A program made the position numbers and the translations under genes. From Ignavibacteria bacterium (GTDB taxonomy: Bacteria > Bacteroidota > Ignavibacteria > Kapaibacteriales > UBA961), in assembly GCA_016720145.1 (NCBI GenBank), contig JADJXV010000002.1, positions 186,001-250,000 on the forward strand: 64,000 nucleotides of DNA, read 5' to 3'. The stretch's first letter is position 1. Every line of letters starts with the position of its first letter. Below the pieces are notes generated by a model. It was not told the origin of the DNA. It worked only from the letters and a program-made list of their open reading frames with translations, and ran no database searches. Positions 37,053-45,269 of this stretch are shown piece after piece.

Positions 37053-39196
37053 CTATTTCTCCTCCTGCCAATTTCGCAGAATTTCAATTTGGACCGTGCG
37101 GCTGAGGAATCTGCTTTCGGGGAGAGAATGCGCACTGATTCCGGGTGGGAATCTTGTTGAACCCACACCTTCATTGCGGGTAATAGTAGCATTGCGCTTG
37201 ATAGATGTGATATATTCGGCAACTGCGCTTGCTCGGTTGGTTGCGAGACGGTTGTTGAGGTCTTGTTCGCCGAGATTATCGGTATAGCCGACGACGCTTA
37301 TCGTCGCTTCATCATCCAAGTCCTGCACGAATTTTTTGATGGCAGCACGCGCACTGCGGTTGAGCTTGTCTTTCAATACTTCAAAGTGCATAAGTGAAAG
37401 ACGTTCAACAGCTTGGCGGATAGTGTCGCGTTGTATCGGTACATCGATCGTCTGTTCGTCAGATAGCCCATTTCCGTCGGTGAGTGAATACTGAACTTCT
37501 AGTGTAGATATTTCTCCGTTTTGCATTATGCGGGAATGTTCATCGGTGAAGGTATGTTTTACATTTCTGAGTGAACTTGTGCCTGATTCACCAAAAAATT
37601 TCTTGCGATTATAGTCACCACTTATTTTCCATGACGTAATATTTTGACGAGTGCTTCCGGCAACATCTGCCTCGATAGATTGCGGGATGACATCGGTAAT
37701 TTCTATATAACGAGTACGGAGCATTGGCGCGAGGAGTTCATCGTCGTCGGAGTCAATTTCCACTCGACGATTTTCCTCATATCCTTCTTCAGATGCGGAA
37801 GTTGTCGGTGATTCAGGAGCGCATTTTCGCGATGACTTAGTGATTTTGATTCGTTTTTCCTCCACACCCCAAATCGTTACTAGATAGTCTTTTACTCTAT
37901 TTGCGCGCTTTTCTGCGAGCTCGCAGTCGGAATTCTCGGTCGTCGGATCGGACGTTCCATGCAGCGTGATTCTCGTTCGTGGAAATTGCCCCATCCGCTC
38001 ACCAATAATATTGAGAATATCCTTGTGCTGAATCAGTGGACTCGGCGTTAATTTCTCACCCGAAAACCCGTCCGGAGAGGTTACCTGATGATACCGCGCC
38101 GGGAGCTCGGCGGTATTCCCGTCAAAAACACAAACGGTAACATCGGAAAACCCTCTGTCACGAATTTTCCGCGCACAGTTATATTCTCAAGTGCTGATTT
38201 CTCACCACTTGTCGCCACCCCGTAAAGAGCAAGCTTTGCAATTGGTGGCTTTGGAGGTGGTGGTGGCTCTGCTCCAATAATCGAAGTATCAGTACGGCGG
38301 GAAGTCTCGGCGATAATTTTCAAGTCCTCTGTTTCGCGGGTTTCAATATTAACTGTCGTCTTACCAATCGAGAAATGATTGCCGACTATGGTTGGATTTT
38401 TCACGGTAATGGTATCAATTCTCTCTTCTTTAGTGCGTTCTTCGGGCTTGACAACGCCCATGCCGAACCTCAGCGACACGCCAAAAGCAAGGATTGTTTG
38501 TTTCCAGTCGGAAGTAGTAATTATTGACGAAAGTGGCAGCGAACCCGACACTTCGGGCGCAAGAATTATTTTTTTTGACAATTGAATATCGTAGCCAATT
38601 CCAGCCGTAAGAGCAAGTTGCGTCGATGCTGCACCGGCAATGTCTTGCTCGGAGAAGAAGGATGTATCGCGGCGATTATTCCCAAAAGTCACATTCGACG
38701 GAGCGAGAATTTCAGAGGAAGAGTTCCATGTGGGCGACATCATCAGTCCGAGCGAACCTCCCCCGAAGACGCGGAAGTCGCCAAAGCGAAAATTGAGCAG
38801 AAGGTCGGAGTGGAGCATCGGGAGTGTAGCATCGAGTTTATGCGAGCGAACGAGGGGGACGATCGCGCCGGTTTCGTCCTTGGTGAGCGCGCGGGAGTCG
38901 GTCGTGGTCATGAGTACGGAATTCAGGAAATAATTCGAGCGGATGAGGATACCGAATTTTTGCGAAATCCGCCAGTCGAGCGACGCGCCGAACATCATTC
39001 CTCCGCCATTTCCTGATGTATATTGAGGACACGCTGGGTCATTCAAACATTGAAGCGTGCCGTCGGTGGTGTGCAAGCCAAGCCCATAGCCGGCACCAAA
39101 GCCAAGCCACACAGGAATCCGCGCCTGCGCAACCGCCTGCATATTCAACGAAATAAAAAGAACACACGTAAAAAGTAACGAGCGAAAGAGTGCCAT
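37053..39196 (-). pseudogene. OmpA-family outer-membrane protein, frameshifted
   Basis: Upstream frame (39196-38081): signal peptide (MALFRSLLFTCVLFISLNMQ, cleavage near AVAQA), a beta-barrel-like domain (~residues 25-240) and a Pro-rich hinge (PPPPPKPP). Downstream frame (to 37053): an OmpA-like domain starting at FFDGNTAELP (TLHGTSD, LAEKRANRVKDYL) and a second OmpA-like domain (FVQDLDDEATISVVGYTDN, LATNRASAVAEYI). The joint is a run of five A (38124-38128, T on the coding strand); a sixth restores FVFFDGN. The intact protein, ~714 residues, would tether outer membrane to peptidoglycan. ATG at 39196 chosen for the signal peptide. Confidence 0.8.
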
Positions 39197-39292
39197 AATT
39201 GAGGTATTGAATCCCGGAAACCGACCGAAGTATGCTGCAATGATACGGCGGCGACGAATGTATAAGTGCAAAAATAGGCATTCCTTTTCTTA

Positions 39293-39324
39293 CTGAGAGT
39301 ATCGCTTCGGAGCGATGCCCTCAG
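39293..39324. repeat. Hairpin repeat A, copy 2
   Basis: CTGAGAGTATCGCT / AGCGATGCCCTCAG, followed by six T. Terminator-like. Paired with repeat B 34 bases later, as in the 42.6 kb copy. Confidence 0.7.
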
Positions 39325-39358
39325 TTTTTTGATATTGGAATATATGCCCATTAGCAAA

Positions 39359-39394
39359 CCGAGCCGCCTCAGCGAAGAAGCGACGGGCTCATGG
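39359..39394. repeat. Hairpin repeat B, copy 1
   Basis: CCGAGCCGCC-nnn-GCGAAGAAGCGA-nGGGCTC. The second copy is at 42639-42670. Confidence 0.7.
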
Positions 39395-39424
39395 GGAGCA
39401 TGAATAACAGTATTGTTACCGTTT

Positions 39425-39473
39425 TACTCCGTCCGGCAGACACATCTCGACGTCAACACTACCGCACTAAACG
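39425..39473 (-). repeat. Repeat D, inverted copy (degenerate)
   Basis: TACTCCGTCCGGC ... GTCAACACTACCGCACTAAA resembles the inverted copy at 42432 (TACTCCTGTCCGG ... GTCAACACATACCGC), in the same orientation, across the AbiE region. Confidence 0.55.
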
Positions 39474-39563
39474 CCCACATACCAGCAATAGTGAACGCAT
39501 GCAACGGCATCGCTCGCGCATATTGCCGAGATTTTGTAAATTGTAGGTGGTATAGGAGGTAAT

Positions 39564-39588
39564 CACTTATCCGTAGTACGGATGAGTG
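39564..39588. repeat. Short inverted repeat
   Basis: CACTTATCCGT-agt-ACGGATGAGTG, 11-base arms with one mismatch. No gene depends on it that I can see. Confidence 0.55.
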
Positions 39589-39606
39589 GTATGTTTTTAT
39601 AGAGGC

Positions 39607-39648
39607 GTGTTGGTGGGTAGTTGGAAATAACTATCCGGACGGGAATTC
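39607..39648 (+). repeat. Repeat D, copy 2
   Basis: GTGTTGGTGGGTAGTTGGAA then ATAACTATCCGGACGGG. Similar sequence at 40022 and 41927, and inverted at 42432. Confidence 0.65.
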
Positions 39649-39965
39649 GACCTCTCTGAGGTCGTGCGTTCTTGGGGCGGCGCTTTTCTACAAATATTCG
39701 ACCTCGCTGATGTCGTTAATACCTAAATGGCCCCAGAAAAAATGATAACCTTAGAGAGGTCGATAGGTTGTAACAAGAAGGAGACACAAGATTGTACGAC
39801 CTCAGAGAGGTCGAATGTTTGTAGTAAAAATAGACAAAAAAAGTTACGACCTCAGAGAGGTCGAATATTTGTAGCAAGAAGGACACACAAGATTGTACGA
39901 CCTCAGAGAGGTCGAATGTTTGTAGCAAGATGAAAACACATGATGTTACGACCTCAATTAGGTCG
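39648..39965 (+). repeat. Array of ~50-51 bp palindrome-bearing repeats
   Basis: CGACCTCAGAGAGGTCG (palindrome) then AATGTTTGTAG and a ~22-base spacer recur from starts near 39747, 39797, 39847, 39898 and 39949, period 50-51. Two earlier palindromes (39648, 39699) belong to units in reverse orientation. Spacers are alike (two nearly identical), so it is a tandem repeat and not a CRISPR array. Confidence 0.85.
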
Positions 39966-40021
39966 CTTGGCGTGGTGTTGCTTTACGCATACTATGGACG
40001 AGCAGTACGTTCCATCGGTAA

Positions 40022-40066
40022 GTGTTGTCGGGCAGCTGGAAATAACCGTCCTGACGGATAAAATTC
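40022..40066 (+). repeat. Repeat D, copy 3
   Basis: GTGTTGTCGGGCAGCTGGAA then ATAACCGTCCTGACGG. Lies directly upstream of the AbiE operator. Confidence 0.65.
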
Positions 40067-40080
40067 CTAATATCTATTTT

Positions 40081-40114
40081 TTTGTCCAGTTTTTTAGTAA
40101 ATAAACTGGACAAA
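40081..40114 (+). promoter_or_regulatory. Perfect 12-bp inverted repeat, candidate AbiEi operator
   Basis: TTTGTCCAGTTT (40081-40092) and AAACTGGACAAA (40103-40114), ten bases apart. AbiEi antitoxins are known to repress their own promoters at inverted repeats, so this is the natural autoregulatory site. Confidence 0.7.
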
Positions 40115-40118
40115 TAAT

Positions 40119-40126
40119 TATCTTTG
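40119..40126 (+). promoter_or_regulatory. TATCTTTG -7 box of the AbiE operon
   Basis: Fits TAnnTTTG, 16 bases before the antitoxin ATG and immediately after the inverted repeat, so a bound repressor would cover the promoter. The leader would be very short. Confidence 0.5.
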
Positions 40127-40141
40127 TATAAAAAACAGAGA

Positions 40142-40861
40142 ATGAAAACTACCGAATACATTACAGTTAGAATAGAACGCCTTCCCAAGGGGTATGTGTT
40201 TACCTGTGATGATTTTAGGTCGGAGGTGAATTCAAGGGAAGCGATCATTAAAGCGCTGAATCGGATGGTGGTGATGGGAAAAATTGCCAAGCTCTCGAAG
40301 GGGAAGTATTACAAGCCCGAAACCACAGTCTTTGGCGCTCTGCCACCCAACCAAAACCAGATAGTAAAAGACTTACTCGAAAGCGACGGGAAACCTATCG
40401 GATATTTGACTGGATATAGTATTTACAATCAGTTAGGACTCAGCACCCAAGTAAGCAATATCATTCAAATCGGTAAAAATGAAATCCGCCCTTCGTTTGT
40501 GCGAGAAGGATTTACCATTTCCTTCATCAAACAAAAAAACACCATTACCAAGGAAAACATTCCATTACTTCAAGTACTTGATGCCATTCGTAGTATCAAA
40601 ACAATTCCCGATGCACCTGTGGGTGAGTCGTGTCGGCGATTGATGGCAATTATTCGAGACATTCAGGCGAAACCCACCTTAGTACGTTTAGCACTGCAAT
40701 ACCCACCATCCACCCGCGCACTATTGGGAGCAATGCTCGAAGAAATAGGGAGCTCGCCGATAGCAGAGCCATTAAAAAAGTCATTGAACTTGATTACGGT
40801 CTATAAGTTGCCCGGTATAAGTTCTGTATTGTCCACTGCTGCAACATGGAATATTAAATGA
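40142..40861 (+). CDS. AbiEi-type antitoxin (DUF6088)
   Basis: 239 residues from ATG at 40142. N-terminal winged-helix DNA-binding part (GYVFTCDDFRSEVNSREAIIKALNRM, then IAKLSKGKYYKP) followed by the DUF6088 region (GALPPNQNQIV, GYLTGYSIYNQLGLSTQ). In type IV AbiE systems the antitoxin does not bind its toxin but represses the promoter and counters toxin action. It overlaps the toxin gene by ATGA and is preceded by a perfect inverted repeat, both classical for the family. Confidence 0.9.
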   Translation: MKTTEYITVRIERLPKGYVFTCDDFRSEVNSREAIIKALNRMVVMGKIAKLSKGKYYKPETTVFGALPPNQNQIVKDLLESDGKPIGYLTGYSIYNQLGLSTQVSNIIQIGKNEIRPSFVREGFTISFIKQKNTITKENIPLLQVLDAIRSIKTIPDAPVGESCRRLMAIIRDIQAKPTLVRLALQYPPSTRALLGAMLEEIGSSPIAEPLKKSLNLITVYKLPGISSVLSTAATWNIK

Positions 40862-41802
40862 TCTTGCACCATGACAAACGGTTCTTTGAAGAGACACTCC
40901 GAGCGGCTTCACAGCATTCGGGAATCAATCTTGTGTTTGTAGAGAAAGACTATTGGATCACTTTTGTTTTGAGCCAATTAGCAAAAAGCACGTATGCGGA
41001 GCAATGTGTTTTTAAAGGTGGTACTTCGCTTTCCAAAGGGTATGGATTAATCAATCGTTTTTCGGAAGATGTGGATATTGCCATTATAGATGAGCGAAGC
41101 AAGTCGGGCAATGAAGTAAAGGCGATTATTCGAGCAGTGGAAAAGGAAATGACGAGCGGTTTACTGGAAAAGAATGTTGATGGAGTATCGAGCAAGGGTT
41201 CACGATTTCGTAAATCTGTCTTTGAATATAGCAGTATTGACAAACGAAACGCCGCAAATAAACTGATTGTAGAGGTGAATTCATTTGCGAATCCGTATCC
41301 TTTCCAAAAGATTCTGATACATAGCTTTGTGCATGATTTTCTGATGCAATCAGGCAATGAAACATACAGTGAAAAATATAACTTACAGCCGTTTGTAGTG
41401 AATATATTGAACAAAGAACAAACCTTGTTGGAAAAATTGGTTTCGTTGATTCGATGTTCTTTTGATGAGAATCCGGTACAAAGTATAGCTTCCAAAATCA
41501 GGCATTTTTACGATTTGTATTTCTTGGTAAATGATCCAGAATGTGAAGTATTTGTGCAGTCCGAACAGTTCAAAATGAAATTCAATGAAATACTGCTCCA
41601 CGATAAAAAGCTCTTTGGAAATCCTACAGGATGGCAGAATAAGGAAACAACGGAATCTCCGCTTATTGCTGATTTTGAAATGCTATGGAAGCAACTAAAA
41701 GATAAGTATAATACGGAGCTTTCGGCATTGGTGTATGGTGATGTACCGGATGAAAAAATTGTGGCAAGAAATTTCCAACTTCTCATAAATTCAATTCGTT
41801 GA
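40858..41802 (+). CDS. AbiEii/AbiGii nucleotidyltransferase toxin
   Basis: 314 residues. The nucleotidyltransferase motif is clear: FKGGTSLSKGYGLINRFSEDVDIAI (GGT-S plus the metal-binding Asp-x-Asp). Later Lys/Asp-containing patches (KLIVEVN, LLEKLVSLIR, KIRHFYDLYFL) match AbiEii. Such toxins transfer NMP to tRNA 3' ends or other targets and give growth arrest, often during phage attack. Co-translated with the antitoxin. Repeat D lies on both sides, suggesting a mobile or exchangeable cassette. Confidence 0.9.
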   Translation: MILHHDKRFFEETLRAASQHSGINLVFVEKDYWITFVLSQLAKSTYAEQCVFKGGTSLSKGYGLINRFSEDVDIAIIDERSKSGNEVKAIIRAVEKEMTSGLLEKNVDGVSSKGSRFRKSVFEYSSIDKRNAANKLIVEVNSFANPYPFQKILIHSFVHDFLMQSGNETYSEKYNLQPFVVNILNKEQTLLEKLVSLIRCSFDENPVQSIASKIRHFYDLYFLVNDPECEVFVQSEQFKMKFNEILLHDKKLFGNPTGWQNKETTESPLIADFEMLWKQLKDKYNTELSALVYGDVPDEKIVARNFQLLINSIR

Positions 41803-41926
41803 AACTCATAGAAAAAATCATAGAGCATGCTGTATTTTCCCGTCCGACTAAGTATTTATTGACGTAAACTCTTGCTACACTGGAGAGTGATAAAAAGCAA
41901 GAGCAAAGAATACGTTTTGTAGGTAC

Positions 41927-41960
41927 GTGTGACGGGTAGTTCTAATAACTGGCCGGGCGA
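41927..41960 (+). repeat. Repeat D, copy 4
   Basis: GTGTGACGGGTAGTTCTAAT then AACTGGCCGGGCG. Lies 125 bases after the toxin gene, in the same orientation as the copy upstream of the module. Confidence 0.6.
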
Positions 41961-41974
41961 GAAAGGAAAACCTC

Positions 41975-42427
41975 ATGAATCAAATGAAGTATATATACTG
42001 GACTTTTACTTTAGCATTCTTACTGATAATTTATTTATGGAGTGCTGACTATGTAAAGCTATACAGTAAAGGTAGCTATACATTTGTTTTTGAAGCTGAT
42101 AAAGATGATGCGTATGAAAATCTATTGTTTGTAAAAAATGTCATGGGTGAAAGAGAATTACATATCTTAATAGAACGCTTTTTAAGTCCTAACAACCCGG
42201 ATCATTTAACAAAAGATGTTGCCATACGATATATTCGAGAAAATAATAAAATAGAATTTCTAAGCAATTTAAAATCAGTTAAGAAATTCTATGAAAGCAT
42301 TAATCCAGATACTTTATTCACGGTTTATGTAGAGTCAAATAGAATCCGTTCATGGAGTTTGAGAAATGCGGCAGTTATTAGTGACCTGAATGAAACTATA
42401 CTAGAATTAGAGCTTATAAAGCGATAG
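41975..42427 (+). CDS. Hypothetical protein with N-terminal membrane helix, 150 aa
   Basis: Not recognised. One N-terminal hydrophobic helix (YIYWTFTLAFLLIIYLW, ~4-22) is followed by a soluble charged domain with several predicted strands and helices. It lies between two copies of repeat D, so it may be part of the same accessory cassette as the AbiE pair, though nothing in the protein shows it. Codon use is A/T rich. Confidence 0.6.
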   Translation: MNQMKYIYWTFTLAFLLIIYLWSADYVKLYSKGSYTFVFEADKDDAYENLLFVKNVMGERELHILIERFLSPNNPDHLTKDVAIRYIRENNKIEFLSNLKSVKKFYESINPDTLFTVYVESNRIRSWSLRNAAVISDLNETILELELIKR

Positions 42428-42431
42428 TACT

Positions 42432-42474
42432 CCTGTCCGGTAGGGTTTCAACTGCCCGTCAACACATACCGCTG
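42432..42474 (-). repeat. Repeat D, inverted copy
   Basis: Read on the minus strand: GTGTTGACGGGCAGTTGAAA then CCCTACCGGACAGG. Opposite orientation to the copies at 39607, 40022 and 41927. Confidence 0.65.
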
Positions 42475-42533
42475 AAACGCCTGCATGATAATTCATCCTA
42501 GTTCCCCTTCAATCTGTTATATTACCCATCCCA

Positions 42534-42572
42534 CGTCCTGACAGGTTTTCCTCAACCTGCTAGGACTTTTTT
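42534..42572. terminator. Terminator-like hairpin of repeat family C, copy 2
   Basis: GTCCTGACAGGTT / AACCTGCTAGGAC with a short loop and six T. Confidence 0.7.
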
Positions 42573-42580
42573 GTGTCCTC

Positions 42581-42612
42581 CCGAGGGTATCGCGTCGTCG
42601 CGATGCCCTCGG
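42581..42612. repeat. Hairpin repeat A, copy 3
   Basis: CCGAGGGTATCGCG / CGCGATGCCCTCGG, near-perfect arms, followed by five T. Confidence 0.7.
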
Positions 42613-42638
42613 TTTTTGGGTAAGCTCTAGCGCCATCA

Positions 42639-42670
42639 CCGAGCCGCTCGCGAAGAAGCGAGGGGCTCGG
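42639..42670. repeat. Hairpin repeat B, copy 2
   Basis: CCGAGCCGCTCGC-gaa-GAAGCGAGGGGCTCGG, the better preserved of the two copies. Confidence 0.7.
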
Positions 42671-42702
42671 AAGAGAAGAACACACCATGTTAGATTTTTC
42701 AG

Positions 42703-42742
42703 TATTTTTGTGCTCCAATTTCACTGATTTATCGGTGAAATT
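42703..42742 (+). promoter_or_regulatory. TATTTTTG -7 box with adjoining palindromic operator (paaC-paaD)
   Basis: TATTTTTG (42703-42710) fits TAnnTTTG. Directly after it, AATTTCACTGAT and ATCGGTGAAATT form a 12-base inverted repeat with one mismatch and a two-base gap (42717-42742), about where transcription should begin. Likely the site for a repressor of the paaCD unit, whose identity is not in the window. Confidence 0.55.
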
Positions 42743-42830
42743 CCAACCTTAAACTTTAATCTTACGGTTTCGCATGGCGAATAAATTTACCGGGCGGACA
42801 TGATCTACAAACTTTGCAAGAGCTACCCCT

Positions 42831-43580
42831 ATGAACAATCATATCAAAGACTTACTCTATCGTATGGCTGACGATTCGCTCATGATCGGTCATCGTAATT
42901 CCGAATGGACAGGGCTTGGCCCCATACTTGAGGAAGACATCGCCTTCTCATCAATTGCACAGGATAAAATCGGACATTCTCTTGCATTATTCCAAATTCT
43001 CCATACACTCGGTGAGTCTGACCCGGACACCGCAGCCTTTATGCGTAATGCTGAGCAAATGCACTGTTGCCACTTGGTGGAATTACCAATCGGCGGGTAT
43101 GACTTCAGCTTGATCCGCCATTTCTTATTCGACACCGCCGAAATGCTCCGCTATCATTTACTTGAACAATCCTCCTTCCTGCCCCTTGCTCTCCTTGCCA
43201 AAAAAGTTCGGGGTGAAATTAAGTATCATGTATTCCATGCTAATACATGGGTCACTCAGCTCGGCGCGCAAGGTAATGACGAAAGCCACAACAAGATGCA
43301 AGCAGCGCTAGATATGGCGTTTCCACTCGCTCTTGGTATGTTTGAACCGTCAAAGTTTGAACAGGAATTGATCGATGAAGGTGTGTTTACTGGCGAAAAT
43401 GAACTTCAACGTCTTTGGATGGAGTCGATTACCACGACGCTTGCAAAAGCAACTCTTACAATACCAACTAATTGCAACCCATCTTACGGCGGACGCTACG
43501 GTTCGCATACCGAACACTTACAGCCACTTTTGGACGAAATGTCTGAAGTATTTGCCTCCGATCCTGTTGCAGAATGGTAA
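42831..43580 (+). CDS. paaC: 1,2-phenylacetyl-CoA epoxidase subunit PaaC
   Basis: 249 residues of the ferritin-like helical fold. Patterns such as LYRMADDSLMIGHRNSEWTGLGPILEEDIAFSSIAQDKIGH and RGEIKYHVFHANTW match PaaC, the structural partner of the di-iron PaaA subunit; PaaC itself has lost the iron site. The epoxidase opens aerobic degradation of phenylacetate. The gene overlaps paaD by seven bases. paaA, paaB and paaE are not in the window. Confidence 0.9.
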   Translation: MNNHIKDLLYRMADDSLMIGHRNSEWTGLGPILEEDIAFSSIAQDKIGHSLALFQILHTLGESDPDTAAFMRNAEQMHCCHLVELPIGGYDFSLIRHFLFDTAEMLRYHLLEQSSFLPLALLAKKVRGEIKYHVFHANTWVTQLGAQGNDESHNKMQAALDMAFPLALGMFEPSKFEQELIDEGVFTGENELQRLWMESITTTLAKATLTIPTNCNPSYGGRYGSHTEHLQPLLDEMSEVFASDPVAEW

Positions 43581-44050
43581 CGCCTAGCGAAATACTCACC
43601 GCGCTGCAGGACGTGCGCGACCCGGAAATTCCGGGTATATCGGTTGTGGACTTGGGAGTCATTACCGATGTCTCCGTCTCCGACTCAGGTGCAGTACGAG
43701 TGCAAATGACACCGACATTCGTTGGCTGTCCGGCGATTGAAGTGATGAAATCAGATGTACAGAAACGACTTGCGGAATTTGGCGATGTATCGGTGGTGGT
43801 GAATTTTGATATTCCGTGGGATTCGAATCGTATTACCGAACGTGGACTCCTTGCACTCAAAAAACATGGGCTCGCTCCGCCCCCGAGATATGAAGTGGAG
43901 TTTGAATTGGATATATTGGAAAATATCGCATGTCCTTTTTGCGGAAGTACCAATACGAAAGTTCAGACGCCGTTTGGTCCTACATTGTGCCGTTCGATAC
44001 ATTACTGCAATTCATGTTCGCAGGCATTTGAGCAGTTCAAACCGTTGTAA
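43574..44050 (+). CDS. paaD: 1,2-phenylacetyl-CoA epoxidase subunit PaaD
   Basis: 158 residues. MIP18/DUF59 domain (VRDPEIPGISVVDLGVI and the Cys in FVGCPAIE) followed by a Cys-rich tail, IACPFCGSTNT ... SIHYCNSCSQ, with two C-x2-C pairs that bind metal. PaaD is thought to help mature or assemble the epoxidase complex. It overlaps paaC, so the two are made together. The neighbours do not supply the catalytic subunits. Confidence 0.9.
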   Translation: MVTPSEILTALQDVRDPEIPGISVVDLGVITDVSVSDSGAVRVQMTPTFVGCPAIEVMKSDVQKRLAEFGDVSVVVNFDIPWDSNRITERGLLALKKHGLAPPPRYEVEFELDILENIACPFCGSTNTKVQTPFGPTLCRSIHYCNSCSQAFEQFKPL

Positions 44051-44070
44051 TTTTCCATCGATTGATTTTT

Positions 44071-45030
44071 ATGCCTCTTATCCAACCCTCTACCTTCTCA
44101 CCACCTTTTTACCTTCGTAATTGCCATGTTCAGACTATGTATCCGACGTTTTTTCGGAAAACTCCGCCGGTAGAATACCAACGTGAGCGTATAGAAACAC
44201 CGGATGGTGATTTTTTTGATGTTGACTGGGCATTTGCTGCTGAACCTGCCGAACGTGTTGTTATCATAGTACATGGGTTAGATTCGAGCACCGATGCCAA
44301 GTATATCCGTGGTCTTTCGCGGGCATTAGTGCGGAGAGGATTTGACGTAGCAGCGATGAATTTCAGGAGCTGTAGTGGTGAGATGAATCGTCTCTATAAG
44401 TCGTATCATAGTGGAGCTACAGAGGATATTCATACGCTCGTGACTCGTATTGCGGCTACAAAACGTTACAGCAATATCTCCTTAGTTGGTTGTAGCTTAG
44501 GTGGTAATGCAATTCTAAAGTATCTTGGTGAACAAGGCAGTAATACGATTATTCAAAAAGCTGCAGCTCTCAGCGCGCCCTGCGACTTGAAAGCATCGGC
44601 ACTTGCGATGGCTTCATGGCGGAATTCTCTCTATATGAAACGGTTTGTGCGATCATTTCAGCAGAAAATCGCCTTCAAACAGTCCGTTTTTCCACCAGGC
44701 GTAACGCTCGATCATTTCAAAAACATCCGCACATTTCAGGATCTTGACGACCGTTATACTGCGCCGGCTCATGGCTTCCGCGATGCCGAAGATTATTGGG
44801 CTAAATGCAGCGCGATAGGATTTATAAATTCGATTAAAATCCCAACACTCCTTATCAGCGCGAAAGATGACTCCTTCCTCACGTCGAGTTGTTTGCCAAT
44901 TGACATGGCAGCGTCAAGCGAGTATTTTTTTATGGAAACACCTGACTATGGCGGACATTTAGGTTTTGTCCAATCGGTGATGTCGGGAGAATATTGGCAT
45001 GAAACGCGTATTGCGGAGTTTATTCGCTGA
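44071..45030 (+). CDS. YheT-family alpha/beta hydrolase
   Basis: 319 residues from ATG at 44071. Begins with the family's N-terminal RNCHVQTMYPTFFR, then VIIVHGLDSSTDAKYIRGL, a nucleophile elbow GCSLGGNAILKYLG (Ser), the Asp in ISAKDDSFL and the His in YGGHLGF: a complete triad. YheT proteins are esterases of unknown natural substrate. It follows paaD by 20 bases and may be co-transcribed with it. Confidence 0.88.
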   Translation: MPLIQPSTFSPPFYLRNCHVQTMYPTFFRKTPPVEYQRERIETPDGDFFDVDWAFAAEPAERVVIIVHGLDSSTDAKYIRGLSRALVRRGFDVAAMNFRSCSGEMNRLYKSYHSGATEDIHTLVTRIAATKRYSNISLVGCSLGGNAILKYLGEQGSNTIIQKAAALSAPCDLKASALAMASWRNSLYMKRFVRSFQQKIAFKQSVFPPGVTLDHFKNIRTFQDLDDRYTAPAHGFRDAEDYWAKCSAIGFINSIKIPTLLISAKDDSFLTSSCLPIDMAASSEYFFMETPDYGGHLGFVQSVMSGEYWHETRIAEFIR

Positions 45031-45140
45031 TACAGGTAGGTTGGTAAAGGATAATCTCAGGGATAATAGTAATTCTTTTGAAAGAAATAGGTTAGTACTT
45101 GAACGAATTCAGGCAAACTTGACTTGACCTAACTCAATAA

Positions 45141-45164
45141 TCATGCTGAACTTGTCGAAGCATC
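45141..45164. repeat. Short intergenic element (TCATGCTGAACTTGTCGAAG type)
   Basis: Common in FCB genomes; relative of the copy at 36964. No other feature is seen in the 45031-45269 gap. Confidence 0.5.
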
Positions 45165-45269
45165 AATCAATGCCGAATTTTAGGATTGCAAGCAACTCCT
45201 TAAATACACTTCCAAGCCCCTCGGCGCGGCCGTCGCCCCACTCTAAAAGTTGTACTATACCATTTTTCA

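Noticed and set aside
39747..39965. CRISPR array
   Set aside because: Spacers at 39775, 39875 and 39926 are related to each other and the repeat is a palindrome with degenerate edges; no cas gene is near. A true array has unique spacers.
39648..39965. Integron attC array
   Set aside because: No conserved GTTRRRY/RYYYAAC core sites or integrase; the repeats are too regular.
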